Below, in pieces: positions 1 through 9,600 of a stretch of 37,974 bases of DNA (position 1 is the first letter of the stretch; the number at the start of each line of letters is the position of its first letter). Made by a program: the position numbers and the translations under genes. This DNA is from Oscillatoria sp. HE19RPO. GTDB taxonomy: Bacteria; Cyanobacteriota; Cyanobacteriia; Cyanobacteriales; Laspinemataceae. The notes under the pieces are model-generated. The model made no database searches. It was not told the DNA's origin and worked only from the letters and a program-made list of their open reading frames with translations. The stretch covers positions 1-37,974 of the forward strand of contig NZ_JAMXOT010000135.1 of the NCBI RefSeq assembly GCF_024220515.1, given 5' to 3'.

Positions 1-215
<215 letters not shown>

Positions 216-218
216 CTA

Positions 219-2489
219 TCATCCTGAGACTGCAATAATGCGGGCCAGGAAGAATGCCCAGGTCGTCACAATACCTCCTAAGAGATAGTGAGCAACCCCA
301 ACCGCACGTCCTTGAATGATACTCAGAGCGCGAGGCTGAATTGCCGGGGCAACTTTCAGTTTGTTATGTGCCCAGACGATTGATTCAATCAGTTCTTGCC
401 AGTAGCCGCGACCGCTGAACAGGAACATCAGGCTGAATGCCCACACAAAGTGAGCGCCGAGGAACAGCAGACCGTAAGCGGATAAGGCAGTTCCGTAGGA
501 TTGAATCACCTGAGAGGCTTGCGCCCACAGGAAGTCGCGCAACCAACCATTAATGGTGATCGAGCTTTGGGCAAAGTTACCGCCGGTAATATGAGCGACG
601 GTGCCATCGGGAGACACTGCACCCCACACATCGGACTGCATTTTCCAGCTAAAGTGGAAAATCACGATGGAGAGGGAGTTGTACATCCAGAACAGACCGA
701 GGAACACATGGTCCCAACCGGAAACTTGACAGGTGCCGCCACGACCGGGGCCGTCGCAAGGGAAGCGGAAGCCGAGTTCGCTCTTATCTGGAATCAGACG
801 AGAGTTACGGGCAAACAGAACCCCTTTGAGCAGGATTAAAACGGTAACGTGAATCGTGAAAGCGTGGATGTGGTGAATCAGGAAGTCTGCGGTACCGAGG
901 GTAATCGGCATCATAGCAACCTTTCCACCAACCGCGACCACATCTCCACCGAAGGCGAAGCTAGCCGGGGCTAGAGCGTTCGGAGCGGTGTTACCGGGAG
1001 CCAGTAAGTGCAGGTTTTGCACCCATTGGGCAAAGATAGGCTGAAGTTGAATGGCCGAGTCCGAGAACATATCTTGGGGACGACCAAAGGCTCTCATGGT
1101 GTCGTTGTGAACGTACAACCCGAAGCTATGGAAGCCCAGGAACATACAGACCCAGTTCAGGTGAGAGATGATGGCATCACGGTGACGCAGGACGCGATCG
1201 AGCAAGTTGTTGACGTTCTTGGCTGGATCGTAGTCGCGCACCATGAAGATGGATGCGTGAGCACCTGCACCAACAATCAGGAAGCCGCCAATCCACATAT
1301 GGTGAGTGAACAGGGACAACTGAGTTGGATAGTCGGTGGCAATGTATGGATACGGAGGCATCGAATACATATGATGGGCCACGATAATGCTCAGGGACCC
1401 CATCATTGCCAGGTTAATGGCGAGTTGCGCGTGCCAGGAGGTGGTCAGGATTTCGTAGAGACCCTTGTGGCCTTCACCAGTGAAAGGACCTTTATGGGCT
1501 TCCAACATTTCCTTCATGCTGTGACCGATGCCCCAGTTGGTCCGGTACATATGGCCTGCGATGATGAACAGAACGGCGATCGCCAAGTGATGGTGTGCCG
1601 TGTCAGTCAACCACAAACCGCCGGTAACGGGGTTCAAGCCACCTTTGAAGGTGAGGAAGTCGCTATAAACGCCCCAGTTGAGGGTGAAGAACGGAATTAC
1701 TCCCTTGAAGAATCCCCAATCCACGCTCGGATATAGCTGGGTCATCAAGCTCGGGTTCAAAATGAACTCGTGGGGTAAGGGAATGTCTTTCGCATTCACC
1801 CCAGAATCCAGGAGCTTGTTGATCGGCAAAGAGACGTGAATTTGGTGACCCGCCCAGCCCAAAGAGCCGAGACCGAGTAATCCTGCCAGGTGATGGTTCA
1901 TCATCGACTCCACGTTCTGGAACCATTCCAGTTTGGGAGCGCGTTTGTGATAATGGAACCAACCGGCGAACAGCATCAGCGCTGCCATCACCAATCCACC
2001 GATCGCGGTGCAGTAGAGTTGAAACTCATTGGTGATACCAGAGGCACGCCACAACTGGAATAAGCCAGAGGTGATCTGAATACCGTGGAATCCACCGCCA
2101 ACGTTGGCGTTTAAAATTTCTTGTCCGAAGATCGGCCAGACCACTTGTGCACTGGGTTTAATGCCAGTCGGGTCGCTCAGCCATGCTTCATAGTTGGAAA
2201 ATTTGGCACCGTGGAAATAGGCACCGCTTAACCAAATGAAGATTACAGCCAGGTGGCCGAAGTGTGCGCTAAAAATTTTGCGCGATACGTCTTCTAAATC
2301 GCTGGTGTGACTATCGAAATCATGAGCATTAGCGTGCAGGTTCCAAATCCAAGTGGTGGTTTTGGGCCCGCGAGACAAGGTACGGTCAAAGTGACCCGGT
2401 TTGGCCCACTTCTCGAATGAGGTGGGAACGGGATCTTTATCCACCGTTACCTTGACTTTTGCCTCTCGCTCTGGAGGGCTAATCGTCAT
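219..2489 (-). CDS. psaA: Photosystem I P700 chlorophyll a apoprotein A1 (PsaA)
   Basis: PsaA is the other half of the photosystem I reaction-centre heterodimer in the thylakoid membrane. The 756-residue product has the family's length and begins [14 protein letters not shown]. The FX cluster loop [12 protein letters not shown] is intact, with ligand cysteines C578 and C587. Many membrane helices with conserved histidines follow the family pattern, for example [19 protein letters not shown] and [18 protein letters not shown]. An in-frame ATG at 2513 would add eight residues, but AGGAG at 2497-2501 sits seven bases before the ATG at 2489 and the known PsaA N-terminus starts there, so 2489 is chosen. 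It is followed directly by psaB. A leader of over 200 bases probably separates the promoter from the start. Confidence 0.98.
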   Translation of the reverse strand: MTISPPEREAKVKVTVDKDPVPTSFEKWAKPGHFDRTLSRGPKTTTWIWNLHANAHDFDSHTSDLEDVSRKIFSAHFGHLAVIFIWLSGAYFHGAKFSNYEAWLSDPTGIKPSAQVVWPIFGQEILNANVGGGFHGIQITSGLFQLWRASGITNEFQLYCTAIGGLVMAALMLFAGWFHYHKRAPKLEWFQNVESMMNHHLAGLLGLGSLGWAGHQIHVSLPINKLLDSGVNAKDIPLPHEFILNPSLMTQLYPSVDWGFFKGVIPFFTLNWGVYSDFLTFKGGLNPVTGGLWLTDTAHHHLAIAVLFIIAGHMYRTNWGIGHSMKEMLEAHKGPFTGEGHKGLYEILTTSWHAQLAINLAMMGSLSIIVAHHMYSMPPYPYIATDYPTQLSLFTHHMWIGGFLIVGAGAHASIFMVRDYDPAKNVNNLLDRVLRHRDAIISHLNWVCMFLGFHSFGLYVHNDTMRAFGRPQDMFSDSAIQLQPIFAQWVQNLHLLAPGNTAPNALAPASFAFGGDVVAVGGKVAMMPITLGTADFLIHHIHAFTIHVTVLILLKGVLFARNSRLIPDKSELGFRFPCDGPGRGGTCQVSGWDHVFLGLFWMYNSLSIVIFHFSWKMQSDVWGAVSPDGTVAHITGGNFAQSSITINGWLRDFLWAQASQVIQSYGTALSAYGLLFLGAHFVWAFSLMFLFSGRGYWQELIESIVWAHNKLKVAPAIQPRALSIIQGRAVGVAHYLLGGIVTTWAFFLARIIAVSG

Positions 2490-3099
2490 CGAGACTCTCC
2501 TCTCTCTAGACAAGGACCTAATTTACATTCCACCCAAGGTGTTGCTTTGACACAACGGTTCACTACCAAAGGTGAGTGTTGGGTGGCTTACAACTTTTTA
2601 AAAAACCTTTTAAGGGTTCTTAAGTTTGTTAGTTTAATCCAAACTCGGAGTTTTGTGTAGTAACCGCTCTAAAAATCCAGCAAAATGCTGGTCTGTCGAG
2701 CAAGACAACCTTAGTGGCTTCTGTTCGTGCATTATAAGGCCACCTCGGTTATCTGAATGCACTGCTTAACAATAATTCAAATTAGCCACAATTTAATCGG
2801 GGATTGGCTTTGTATTTCAAACTCTTGGGAAAAAGTCAAGAGGTTTTGGCATAAATTAACATAACTTAATACTTGCCTCGAATCGGTGCTAGGCGATGTA
2901 ACTGGCGTACAATTGCAAGATGAGGGGATGTCAGGATTCGGGCGGTTTCCAGGGCATTTAAACCGGGACTCGGATTGTCTGCTTTCACCGCTGCGATCGC
3001 CTTTCATCTTCTTATTTGGGCAAATGGCCCATCATTGGTTTTATTTATGGAAAGACTTAACAAGTTTTCATGGTTGATCTCATATAGGAGAATTGCTAA
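2490..3099. other. Divergent intergenic region between psaA and the lipoprotein gene
   Basis: This 610-base gap separates the minus-strand psaAB operon from the plus-strand lipoprotein gene and must hold both promoters. The psaA side is AT-rich and contains the candidate -10 at 2731-2736. Two short overlapping ORFs here (2777-3007 minus, 2886-3077 plus) show no protein-like features and are not called. An AGGAG ribosome site at 3086-3090 belongs to the next gene. Nothing else is recognisable. Confidence 0.6.
2731..2736 (-). promoter_or_regulatory. Candidate -10 element for the psaAB operon
   Basis: The minus strand reads TATAAT exactly at 2736-2731, in the region upstream of psaA. Transcription from it would begin near 2724 and give a leader of about 235 bases, in keeping with the long psaA leaders known in cyanobacteria. 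No good -35 hexamer stands 16-18 bases upstream, which would suit a regulated light-responsive promoter. Positional inference only. Confidence 0.4.
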
Positions 3100-4569
3100 G
3101 TGTTAGGTAGAAATTCGCGATCGCCGATTGTCAAATCGTTACTCTGTGCGATCGCCGCCATCATTGTCCTCTTGGGCTTAGGGGCCTGTAGCGATCGCAT
3201 CGAAGCCCCCCCCAACGTCGAAGCCTCCCAAGCCGTCCTGATCGACAGCGAGTCCCAAATCTCCGAAGTCTCCCCCCCGGAAGAAATTCAAAAACTCCGA
3301 CTCGCCTTAGACCCCTATCAACCTCAAGTCCAGATCTTAAGCCCCAAACCCGGGGAAGTCTTGGAGGATAGTACCGTTGCCGTCCAACTCCAAGTACGGG
3401 ATTTGCCCCTGTTCAAAAATCAGGACCTCGGCTTGGGACCCCACCTCCATCTCTTTTTAGACCACCATCCCTATCAAGCCATTTATGATGTCAGGGAACC
3501 CATCCTCTTAACTGACCTAGAACCAGGGACCCACACTCTCCGAGTCTTCGCCTCCCGTCCCTGGTATGAAAGCTTTAAAAACGAAGGGGCATACGCCCAA
3601 ACCACCTTTCATTTGTTTGCCCCCAGCGAGGACAACCAACCGGATCCCACTAAACCCTTACTCACCTACAGCAGTCCTCAAGGGAGTTATGGTGCAGAAC
3701 CGATTATGCTGGACTTCTACTTGACCAATGCCCCATTACACCTCGTCGCCCAAGAAAACGCCACGGATGAAATAGCCGACTGGCGGATTCGGGTCACGAT
3801 TAATGGAGAAAGCTTTGTACTCGATCGCTGGGACCCGATTTATCTGAAAGGATTTAAGAAAGGGAAAAACTGGGTCAAGGTGGAATTCCTGGATGAGAAA
3901 GGCAATCCCGTCAACAATGAATTTAATACCACAGTCCAGGCGATCGACTATCAACCGAAGGGCAAAGATACCTTATCCCGGTTAGTCCGGGGGGACCTGA
4001 AAGCCGAAAAGGCGATCGTTATTGTAGACCCCACCTATAACCCACCTCCGGAACCCACACCAGAACCTACACCGGAACCTACCCCAGAACCCACCCCAGA
4101 ACCCACCCCAGAACCCACCCCAGAACCTACCCCAGAACCCACCCCGGAACCTACACCGGAACCTACACCGGAACCCACCCCGGAACCTACACCGGAACCC
4201 GAGTCTTTGCTGCCCCTACCGGAACCGGAAGAGATGCCGGTAGAAGTGGTCCCCGAGGAATATTTGCCGATGCCGGAGACTGTGGCCCCAACACCCACCG
4301 AAGAATCAGCGGAACTGGTCCCCGAGGAAGTCCAACCGGAACCTGAAGTTGTGGAACCGGCTGCAAAACCTGTGAGGCGATCGCGATGGGATCAACTGCG
4401 CGATCGCTTCCGTCGTCCCACTCCAGAACCCGCCACCCCCGTAGTGCCGGAACCGCAAGTCGTGCCAGAAGTGATCTCAGAACCGAGTGAGACCGAACCC
4501 CTAGAACTCACCCCAGAACCGGCCCCAACGGAAAGTGAGGTAGAGCCGATCCTCCAACCCATCGAATAA
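3100..4569 (+). CDS. Proline-rich cyanobacterial lipoprotein with PEPT repeat
   Basis: Function unknown. The 489-residue product starts with a lipoprotein signal: basic residues, a hydrophobic stretch (residues 12-27) and lipobox LGAC with Cys30, so it should be lipid-anchored on the outer face of a membrane. Residues about 45-310 are a globular region with beta-strand-like segments (QVQILSPKPGEVL, TVAVQLQVRDLPL). Residues about 317-367 are roughly a dozen PEPT units, a stiff extended arm that could span periplasm or cell wall. The rest is acidic and proline-rich, broken by a basic patch around RRSRWDQLRDRFRR. The GTG start at 3100 is preceded by AGGAG at 3086-3090 and places the signal peptide correctly. 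It is monocistronic and closed by the terminator at 4603-4628. The repeat DNA could vary in copy number between strains. Confidence 0.8.
   Translation: MLGRNSRSPIVKSLLCAIAAIIVLLGLGACSDRIEAPPNVEASQAVLIDSESQISEVSPPEEIQKLRLALDPYQPQVQILSPKPGEVLEDSTVAVQLQVRDLPLFKNQDLGLGPHLHLFLDHHPYQAIYDVREPILLTDLEPGTHTLRVFASRPWYESFKNEGAYAQTTFHLFAPSEDNQPDPTKPLLTYSSPQGSYGAEPIMLDFYLTNAPLHLVAQENATDEIADWRIRVTINGESFVLDRWDPIYLKGFKKGKNWVKVEFLDEKGNPVNNEFNTTVQAIDYQPKGKDTLSRLVRGDLKAEKAIVIVDPTYNPPPEPTPEPTPEPTPEPTPEPTPEPTPEPTPEPTPEPTPEPTPEPTPEPTPEPESLLPLPEPEEMPVEVVPEEYLPMPETVAPTPTEESAELVPEEVQPEPEVVEPAAKPVRRSRWDQLRDRFRRPTPEPATPVVPEPQVVPEVISEPSETEPLELTPEPAPTESEVEPILQPIE
4045..4200 (+). repeat. Tandem 12-bp repeat coding for PEPT units
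   Basis: About a dozen near-identical copies of a 12-base unit (forms of CCAGAACCCACC) encode the PEPT arm of the lipoprotein. Variation is mostly at third positions, so selection on the protein is likely. Shadow ORFs of glycine/valine repeats on the other strand come from this array. Confidence 0.85.
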
Positions 4570-4602
4570 CTGGCAGTTGATCTTTGAGTTGGTCTATAAT
4601 AG

Positions 4603-4628
4603 AAAAAGCCCGCTTAAGCGGGCTTTTT
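4603..4628 (+). terminator. Rho-independent terminator after the lipoprotein gene
   Basis: GCCCGC (4608-4613) pairs with GCGGGC (4618-4623) around a TTAA loop, with five As before and five Ts after. It lies 34 bases after the lipoprotein stop. The flanking A and T runs make it potentially bidirectional. Confidence 0.9.
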
Positions 4629-4848
4629 GATTAAGTAAGATAAAGTGAGGAAATTGGTTTCTCGCTTAAATGCAGGCAACTGGACAGTGTTCAGTTTTGT
4701 ATAAACCTGAGTCGGTTGTTCTTGGGGCCAAAAAAACTGGACTACCATCAAAACAAAACAGCCCATAAACACTTGACAAAATTCCTCTAGGTCAAAGAGT
4801 CATACAAAAGAAGGCAATACTAAAAAATACCTTTGCGGGGGAAAGGCA

Positions 4849-4864
4849 TTATCTAATTAGATAA
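4849..4864. promoter_or_regulatory. Perfect 16-bp palindrome, possible operator
   Basis: TTATCTAATTAGATAA reads the same on both strands. It is isolated in a long intergenic region, about 220 bases after the upstream terminator and 940 bases before the next gene. The size and symmetry suit a dimeric regulator, but no promoter or target gene can be tied to it. Confidence 0.3.
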
Positions 4865-5658
4865 CCCAGATTGTCCAAGTTAAGATAAGTTTAATTCCGG
4901 TCCAATAATAATGACATCACTTTAGCTGTTGGTGCGTTGATTCGTTTTGAATAGAATGACTGATTTACCCCTGAAGACAGTGGAGGCGAAATTCACCACA
5001 ATTTTCCTCCCTTAGCGGTCCCTTGTTTTGCAAAATTCGGGTGACTTGAATCGGGGTAACGAAACAACTGTTCTGATAAACAGAACCACTTTCTGAGCGG
5101 TAGGGTGGAGGGTCAGCATCGCCTAATTTATTCGCAAAATTGTAGCATATTTATAGCCAAAATCATTAAATTGTTAGATTTTTTGGAAATCAACTTGTAA
5201 GAAAATTGATTGGACTGGGTTTTAAACTCAAACCGCAAGGCAGAACCGAGCTAAATCAGTAAAAATACTGAAGCAAGTATTTGATTCTGAGAGTTACAAT
5301 GAAAGTAGGGGTTTATAGGGGTAAAATTAACCTGGAGTCTGTGGGGTGGGTCTCAAATCATTTATAGAATTCGTCACTTTGTTGATCGTGTAGGGAGTGA
5401 ACGAAGGGTCATAGTAGGAGGGAGAGTCTGTACTTGCATAGGATCCACCAACCCGGATCCCAAAGATGGCCAATTGGCCCTGACTGGATGAAGTTTTGAG
5501 CCACTGGATTGAAAGTTATACCCAATCTTCAAACCGGAACAGAGTCAGATAGGGGTTGTCTGAAAATCTACACCCCGATCGGGAGGAGATCTATACCTCA
5601 GTTAGGTTAAAAGGGCAAAGTCTAGCTATATCTTGAGTTGTAAATTCTAAATTTCGTA

Positions 5659-5687
5659 TTGACGATCCCAATAATTATTGGCATAAC
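5659..5687 (+). promoter_or_regulatory. Candidate promoter with palindromic operator for the DUF928-CHAT-kinase genes
   Basis: TTGACG at 5659-5664 and CATAAC at 5682-5687 are 17 bases apart, a sigma-70-like arrangement. The spacer contains a perfect 14-bp palindrome CCAATAATTATTGG (5668-5681) exactly between the two hexamers, where a bound protein would block RNA polymerase. Transcription would start near 5694, leaving about 110 bases of leader before the ATG at 5804. Confidence 0.45.
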
Positions 5688-5732
5688 AGAAAGGGTAGCT
5701 TTTATTACCCGTATTAAAGTTAGGCTCGACAA

Positions 5733-5750
5733 TCTTCCCCCCGGGGAAGA
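5733..5750 (+). promoter_or_regulatory. GC-rich hairpin in the leader of the DUF928 gene
   Basis: TCTTCCCC and GGGGAAGA form an 8-bp stem with a 2-base CC loop, about 55 bases before the start codon. No T run follows, so it is not a classical terminator; it may stabilise the transcript or affect translation. Confidence 0.35.
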
Positions 5751-5803
5751 GGGTGTTAGGGGCGATCGCGATTATTTGATGAGATGAAGGGAGCTTCCGT
5801 ATT

Positions 5804-6598
5804 ATGCTTTGGAACAAATCGTTTAAACAAGTTACCACATTTTCAGTGGCGTTATGTGTGGGAATGGTCATGAGTCCGGGTCTGAATTTGCAGGCGCAGG
5901 CTCAAAATGAACCGGATTCCCTCTCTCCAACCACTGGGGGTCCTTGGTTACTGAGTCAATCATTCACGCCACCGGATCGCGGGGCCCCGGAACGGACGGC
6001 AGAAGGCGGCACTAGAGGCTGTGGAACCTATCGATCGGGCCAAAAACCTTTGACAGCCTTAACCCCCGGTGATGCGATGCCCTTGACGTTGGCCGAACAC
6101 CCCACATTTTACTGGTATGTACCCACATCAGGCCCCCAAACCTTAGAGTTTGAATTGGTGGAGGGGGATAATGAGGAGAATGTGGTTTATCAAGCCAAAA
6201 TCCAGATTCCCCAAGGGGGGATTATTAGTCACAGTTTACCTGTGGATGATACGACCAGCCTAAATCCGGGGAAAAGTTATCATTGGTACTTAAAGATGGT
6301 CTGCGATGCGAGCGATCGCACCGGGGATATTGTGGTGGATGGCTGGATCGAACGAGTGGAACCGGATGAAACCATTGCCCTAGAACTCAAAAATGCCAAA
6401 ACACCGAGCAGTCGGGTTTCGATCTATGCTCGGGAAGGGATTTGGCATGATGCTCTGAGCATTCTGGCTCAAATGCGCCGGGATAATCCCGAGGATACCG
6501 TCCTGTTTGCCCGGTGGCAACAGTTTCTTGATTCTGTGGAATTGGGGGACTTCGCAACAGAACCCCTTGTAGATGCGACTCAAATCAGTCAGGAGTAA
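5804..6598 (+). CDS. DUF928 domain secreted protein
   Basis: This 264-residue protein matches the cyanobacterial DUF928 family, whose role is unknown. An N-terminal signal peptide is visible (basic start, hydrophobic core FSVALCVGMVMSPGL, then QAQAQ as a probable cleavage area near residue 34). The family signature PPDRGAPERTAEGGTRGCG lies at about residues 60-78, followed by a beta-rich region with FYWYVPTSGPQTLEFELV and YHWYLKMVCD. The ATG at 5804 has AAGGGAG about 10 bases upstream. Only four bases separate its stop from the ATG of the CHAT-haemagglutinin gene, so they are translated from one message. DUF928 genes are often found beside CHAT and CHASE2 genes in cyanobacteria, which suggests a shared role in export or surface display; this is inference. 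Confidence 0.88.
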   Translation: MLWNKSFKQVTTFSVALCVGMVMSPGLNLQAQAQNEPDSLSPTTGGPWLLSQSFTPPDRGAPERTAEGGTRGCGTYRSGQKPLTALTPGDAMPLTLAEHPTFYWYVPTSGPQTLEFELVEGDNEENVVYQAKIQIPQGGIISHSLPVDDTTSLNPGKSYHWYLKMVCDASDRTGDIVVDGWIERVEPDETIALELKNAKTPSSRVSIYAREGIWHDALSILAQMRRDNPEDTVLFARWQQFLDSVELGDFATEPLVDATQISQE

Positions 6599-6602
6599 TG
6601 GC

Positions 6603-9600
6603 ATGAAGTCATCATGGGTAATGGGCCCAAGTACCCTATTGGCCGTAGTTTGTTGGTGGGGCGTTTTCCTAGAAGCGGGAAGGACTCAATCGATAATTCC
6701 CGCTGTGGATGGAACCGGGACCCAAGTTACCCATGATGGCGATCGCTTTGATATCCAGGGGGGTAGTCGCTCCAGTGATGGCTCCAATCTCTTCCACAGT
6801 TTCGATCGCTTTGGTTTAGACGCGGGTCAAACGGCTAACTTTTGGGCAAATCCCGACATCCAGAATATCTTCACTCGGGTTGTCGGGGGCAACCCTTCTT
6901 TAATTCAGGGGCTGCTACAAGTCAGCGGCAGCCAATCCAATCTATACTTAATCAACCCGGCAGGTATCCTCTTTGGTCCTACAGCTCAGTTAAACCTCAC
7001 GGGGTCTTTTTTTGCCACCACTGCCAACTCGCTCGGATTCAACTCTGGAGCGAGTTTTGATGTATTGGGAAGCTCTTCCTATCACAGCCTCACCGGGTCC
7101 CCCAATCAGTTTTATTTTACTCAATCTCAAGCTGGAAGTATTGTCAATGCCGGAGATTTGACCGTTGGCAGCGGGGAACATCTTACCCTACTGGGGGGAA
7201 CGGTTTTAAATACGGGAACCTTAACCGCCCCTGGGGGCAACATTACCATCGCCAGTGTCCCCGGACCCCATCGCGTGCGCTTGTCTCAAGAAGGAATGCT
7301 GCTGAGTCTGGAATTCCAGGCGATCGCCCCTAGTGCCGAGATGGGAATTTCTCCCCTCCAGTTACCCCAACTGCTCACGGAAGGAAATCTCACTCAGGGA
7401 CACGCCCGAGGTGCCGTGGTGAATCCTGATGGCACGATTACCTTAACGGGTTCAAATTTATCCTGGGCCCCAGAGTCAGGAACCACCATTGTCAGCGGTG
7501 AGATTTCCGTTGCTGATGGGGTGCAAACGGGGGGAACCGTCACGATTTTAGGGGAAAAAATTGGGGCGATCGCCTCAACCCTCGATGCCTCTGGAGGCAA
7601 TGGCGGGGGCGAAGTCTATCTCGGTGGCGATTTCCAAGGCGGGAGTCGATTGCCTAGTGCCGATCGCACCTTAATCAGTCCCGATTCCACTATTCGAGTG
7701 GATGCCCTCAGTACCGGGAATGGGGGACGCGCCATTGTCTGGAGCGATCGCCTGAGCGGATTCTATGGCAACATTAGCGCCCGAGGCGGTTCCGACCCTT
7801 TTACTCCCTCCCAAAATGGCGGATTTGTAGAAGTTTCAGGCAAAGAGCACCTCATTTTTGAAGGCATCGTTGATGTCAGCGCCACCCACGGAAGTGTCGG
7901 AACCCTGCTCCTCGACCCGTTGAATATTATCATCTCTAATGATGAAGATGACCCCTCTAATGTAGGCGATTTACTGCCGAATATTTTAGCCGGTGAGGAC
8001 GATGAATTTGCCGAGGCCACTATTACAATTTCTGCCGAAACGCTTCAAAATCAAAGTGGCAATATCATCCTAGAAGCCACCAATGATATCCGAATTGCCA
8101 ATAATGTTGCCCTCGAATTTGTCCCCGGGGAAACCATTGTATTGCGGGCGGATGCCGACAACGAAGGAACCGGCGCTTTTTTGATGAATCCCTCCAGCCA
8201 GATCCAGGCTCAAGGGCGAAATATTGAGATTTTTGGAGCGAATATCACAGTTTCCACGATCGATACCTCCGCAGAAGAAGATGGGGGAAATATCTCCCTC
8301 ACCAGTAGCGATGGCAATATTCAAGCTCGTGAGCTAATTTCCCAGTCTACAGGTTCGGGGACTGGCGGAAATATTACCCTGCAAGCAGGAGGGACCGGGG
8401 CGATTAATATCCAACCGGGCAACTTAGATGCGTCTTCCGCATCTGGAGATGGCGGGACAATCACCCTAACAACTGAAACTGGGGATATTACCACGGGAGA
8501 GATTATCTCCAAATCTGATGGCGAGGGAACTGCCGGGGATATTATCCTGACGGCGGGAGGGACTGGGGCGATTAATGTTAGCCAAGGTAACGCGATTTTA
8601 GATGCGTCTTCCGGATCGGGGGATGGGGGAAGCATCACCCTGACGACTGAAACTGGGAATATTACAACCCGCACGATTGTTGCTAAATCCGATGGAGAGG
8701 GAAGCGGAGGAGAGATTAGTCTCAATGCCGCAGGGGAGGGAAGAATCATTATCCAAACTGGAAATGCTAGGATTGATGCATCTTCGGCCTCCGGCGATGG
8801 CGGGCTCATCGAACTGAATACCGAGGGCGGCGATATCACAAGCCAGGACCTGTCCACTAATTCTAATGCGACTCCGGGAAACATTAACCTGGATGCCAGC
8901 ACGGGAACCCTGCGCTTGGGAGGCAATATCAACACGAACAACCTCAATGTGAGAGCGAATGCGATTGAGGCTACGGGAAACATTGCCACGATCGGGCGCG
9001 GACGATTGGTCATAGAACCCGGTTCCGCAGATAGAAATGTGGCGGTCGCAGCACCGACGAACAATAATCTACCCAATGACACCTTGATCTTAAGCGATAA
9101 CCTGCTAAATGCCCTCACTAATCGCTTTAACTCGATTGTCATCGGGAGACCGGATAGTACCGGGAATGTAACTCTGTATAGCGCATTTAATTTCAATGCG
9201 CCAGTGACGATCGCCGGTGGAGAGACGCTCATAGGTCCCAACCAGGATACTAACTGGACCCTCACAGGCCCGGGCCGAGGCACTCTCAGCGGCTATGGCA
9301 ACGACATGAGGTTTGAAAATATTGAAAACTTGACTGGCGGTAGTGCCAGTGATACGTTTGTGTTTCGCGATGGGGCGCGCTTTGGCAGACTCGATGGTGC
9401 AGGAGGGAACGATCGCCTGGATTATTCCGATTATACTGGCGAAGTTACCGTTAATCTTCCCCAAAATATCGCCACGGGGACAAGCGGTGCCTTTAACATT
9501 GAAAATGTCACCCTGCCCGATGAAGAACCTGAACCCACTCCACCACCAGATGAAGAACCTGAACCCACTCCACCACCAGATGAAGAACCTGAACCCACTC

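Larger units (their letters stand above)
4629..5803. other. 1.2 kb gene-free region upstream of the DUF928 gene
   Basis: No ORF with protein-like composition was found on either strand. Visible elements are a perfect 16-bp palindrome TTATCTAATTAGATAA at 4849-4864, a small stem-loop GTTCTG-ATAAA-CAGAAC at 5070-5086, a candidate promoter at 5659-5687, and a leader hairpin at 5733-5750. RNase P, tmRNA and tRNA hallmarks were looked for by eye and not found. An unrecognised non-coding RNA or a long regulatory region remains possible. Confidence 0.5.

Noticed and set aside
501-1962. Long reading frames opposite or shifted within psaA (501-839, 1008-1736 plus; 1663-1962 minus)
   Set aside because: They overlap the unmistakable psaA gene and their products have no protein-like pattern; they are shadows of its codon bias.
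4035-4298. Glycine/valine repeat frame on the minus strand
   Set aside because: It is the complement of the PEPT repeat array of the lipoprotein gene.
4629-5803. Possible RNase P RNA, tmRNA or tRNA in the long gap
   Set aside because: The hallmark sequences (such as GAGGAAAGTCC of RNase P, or a T-loop GGTTC with matching acceptor stem) were not found by eye.
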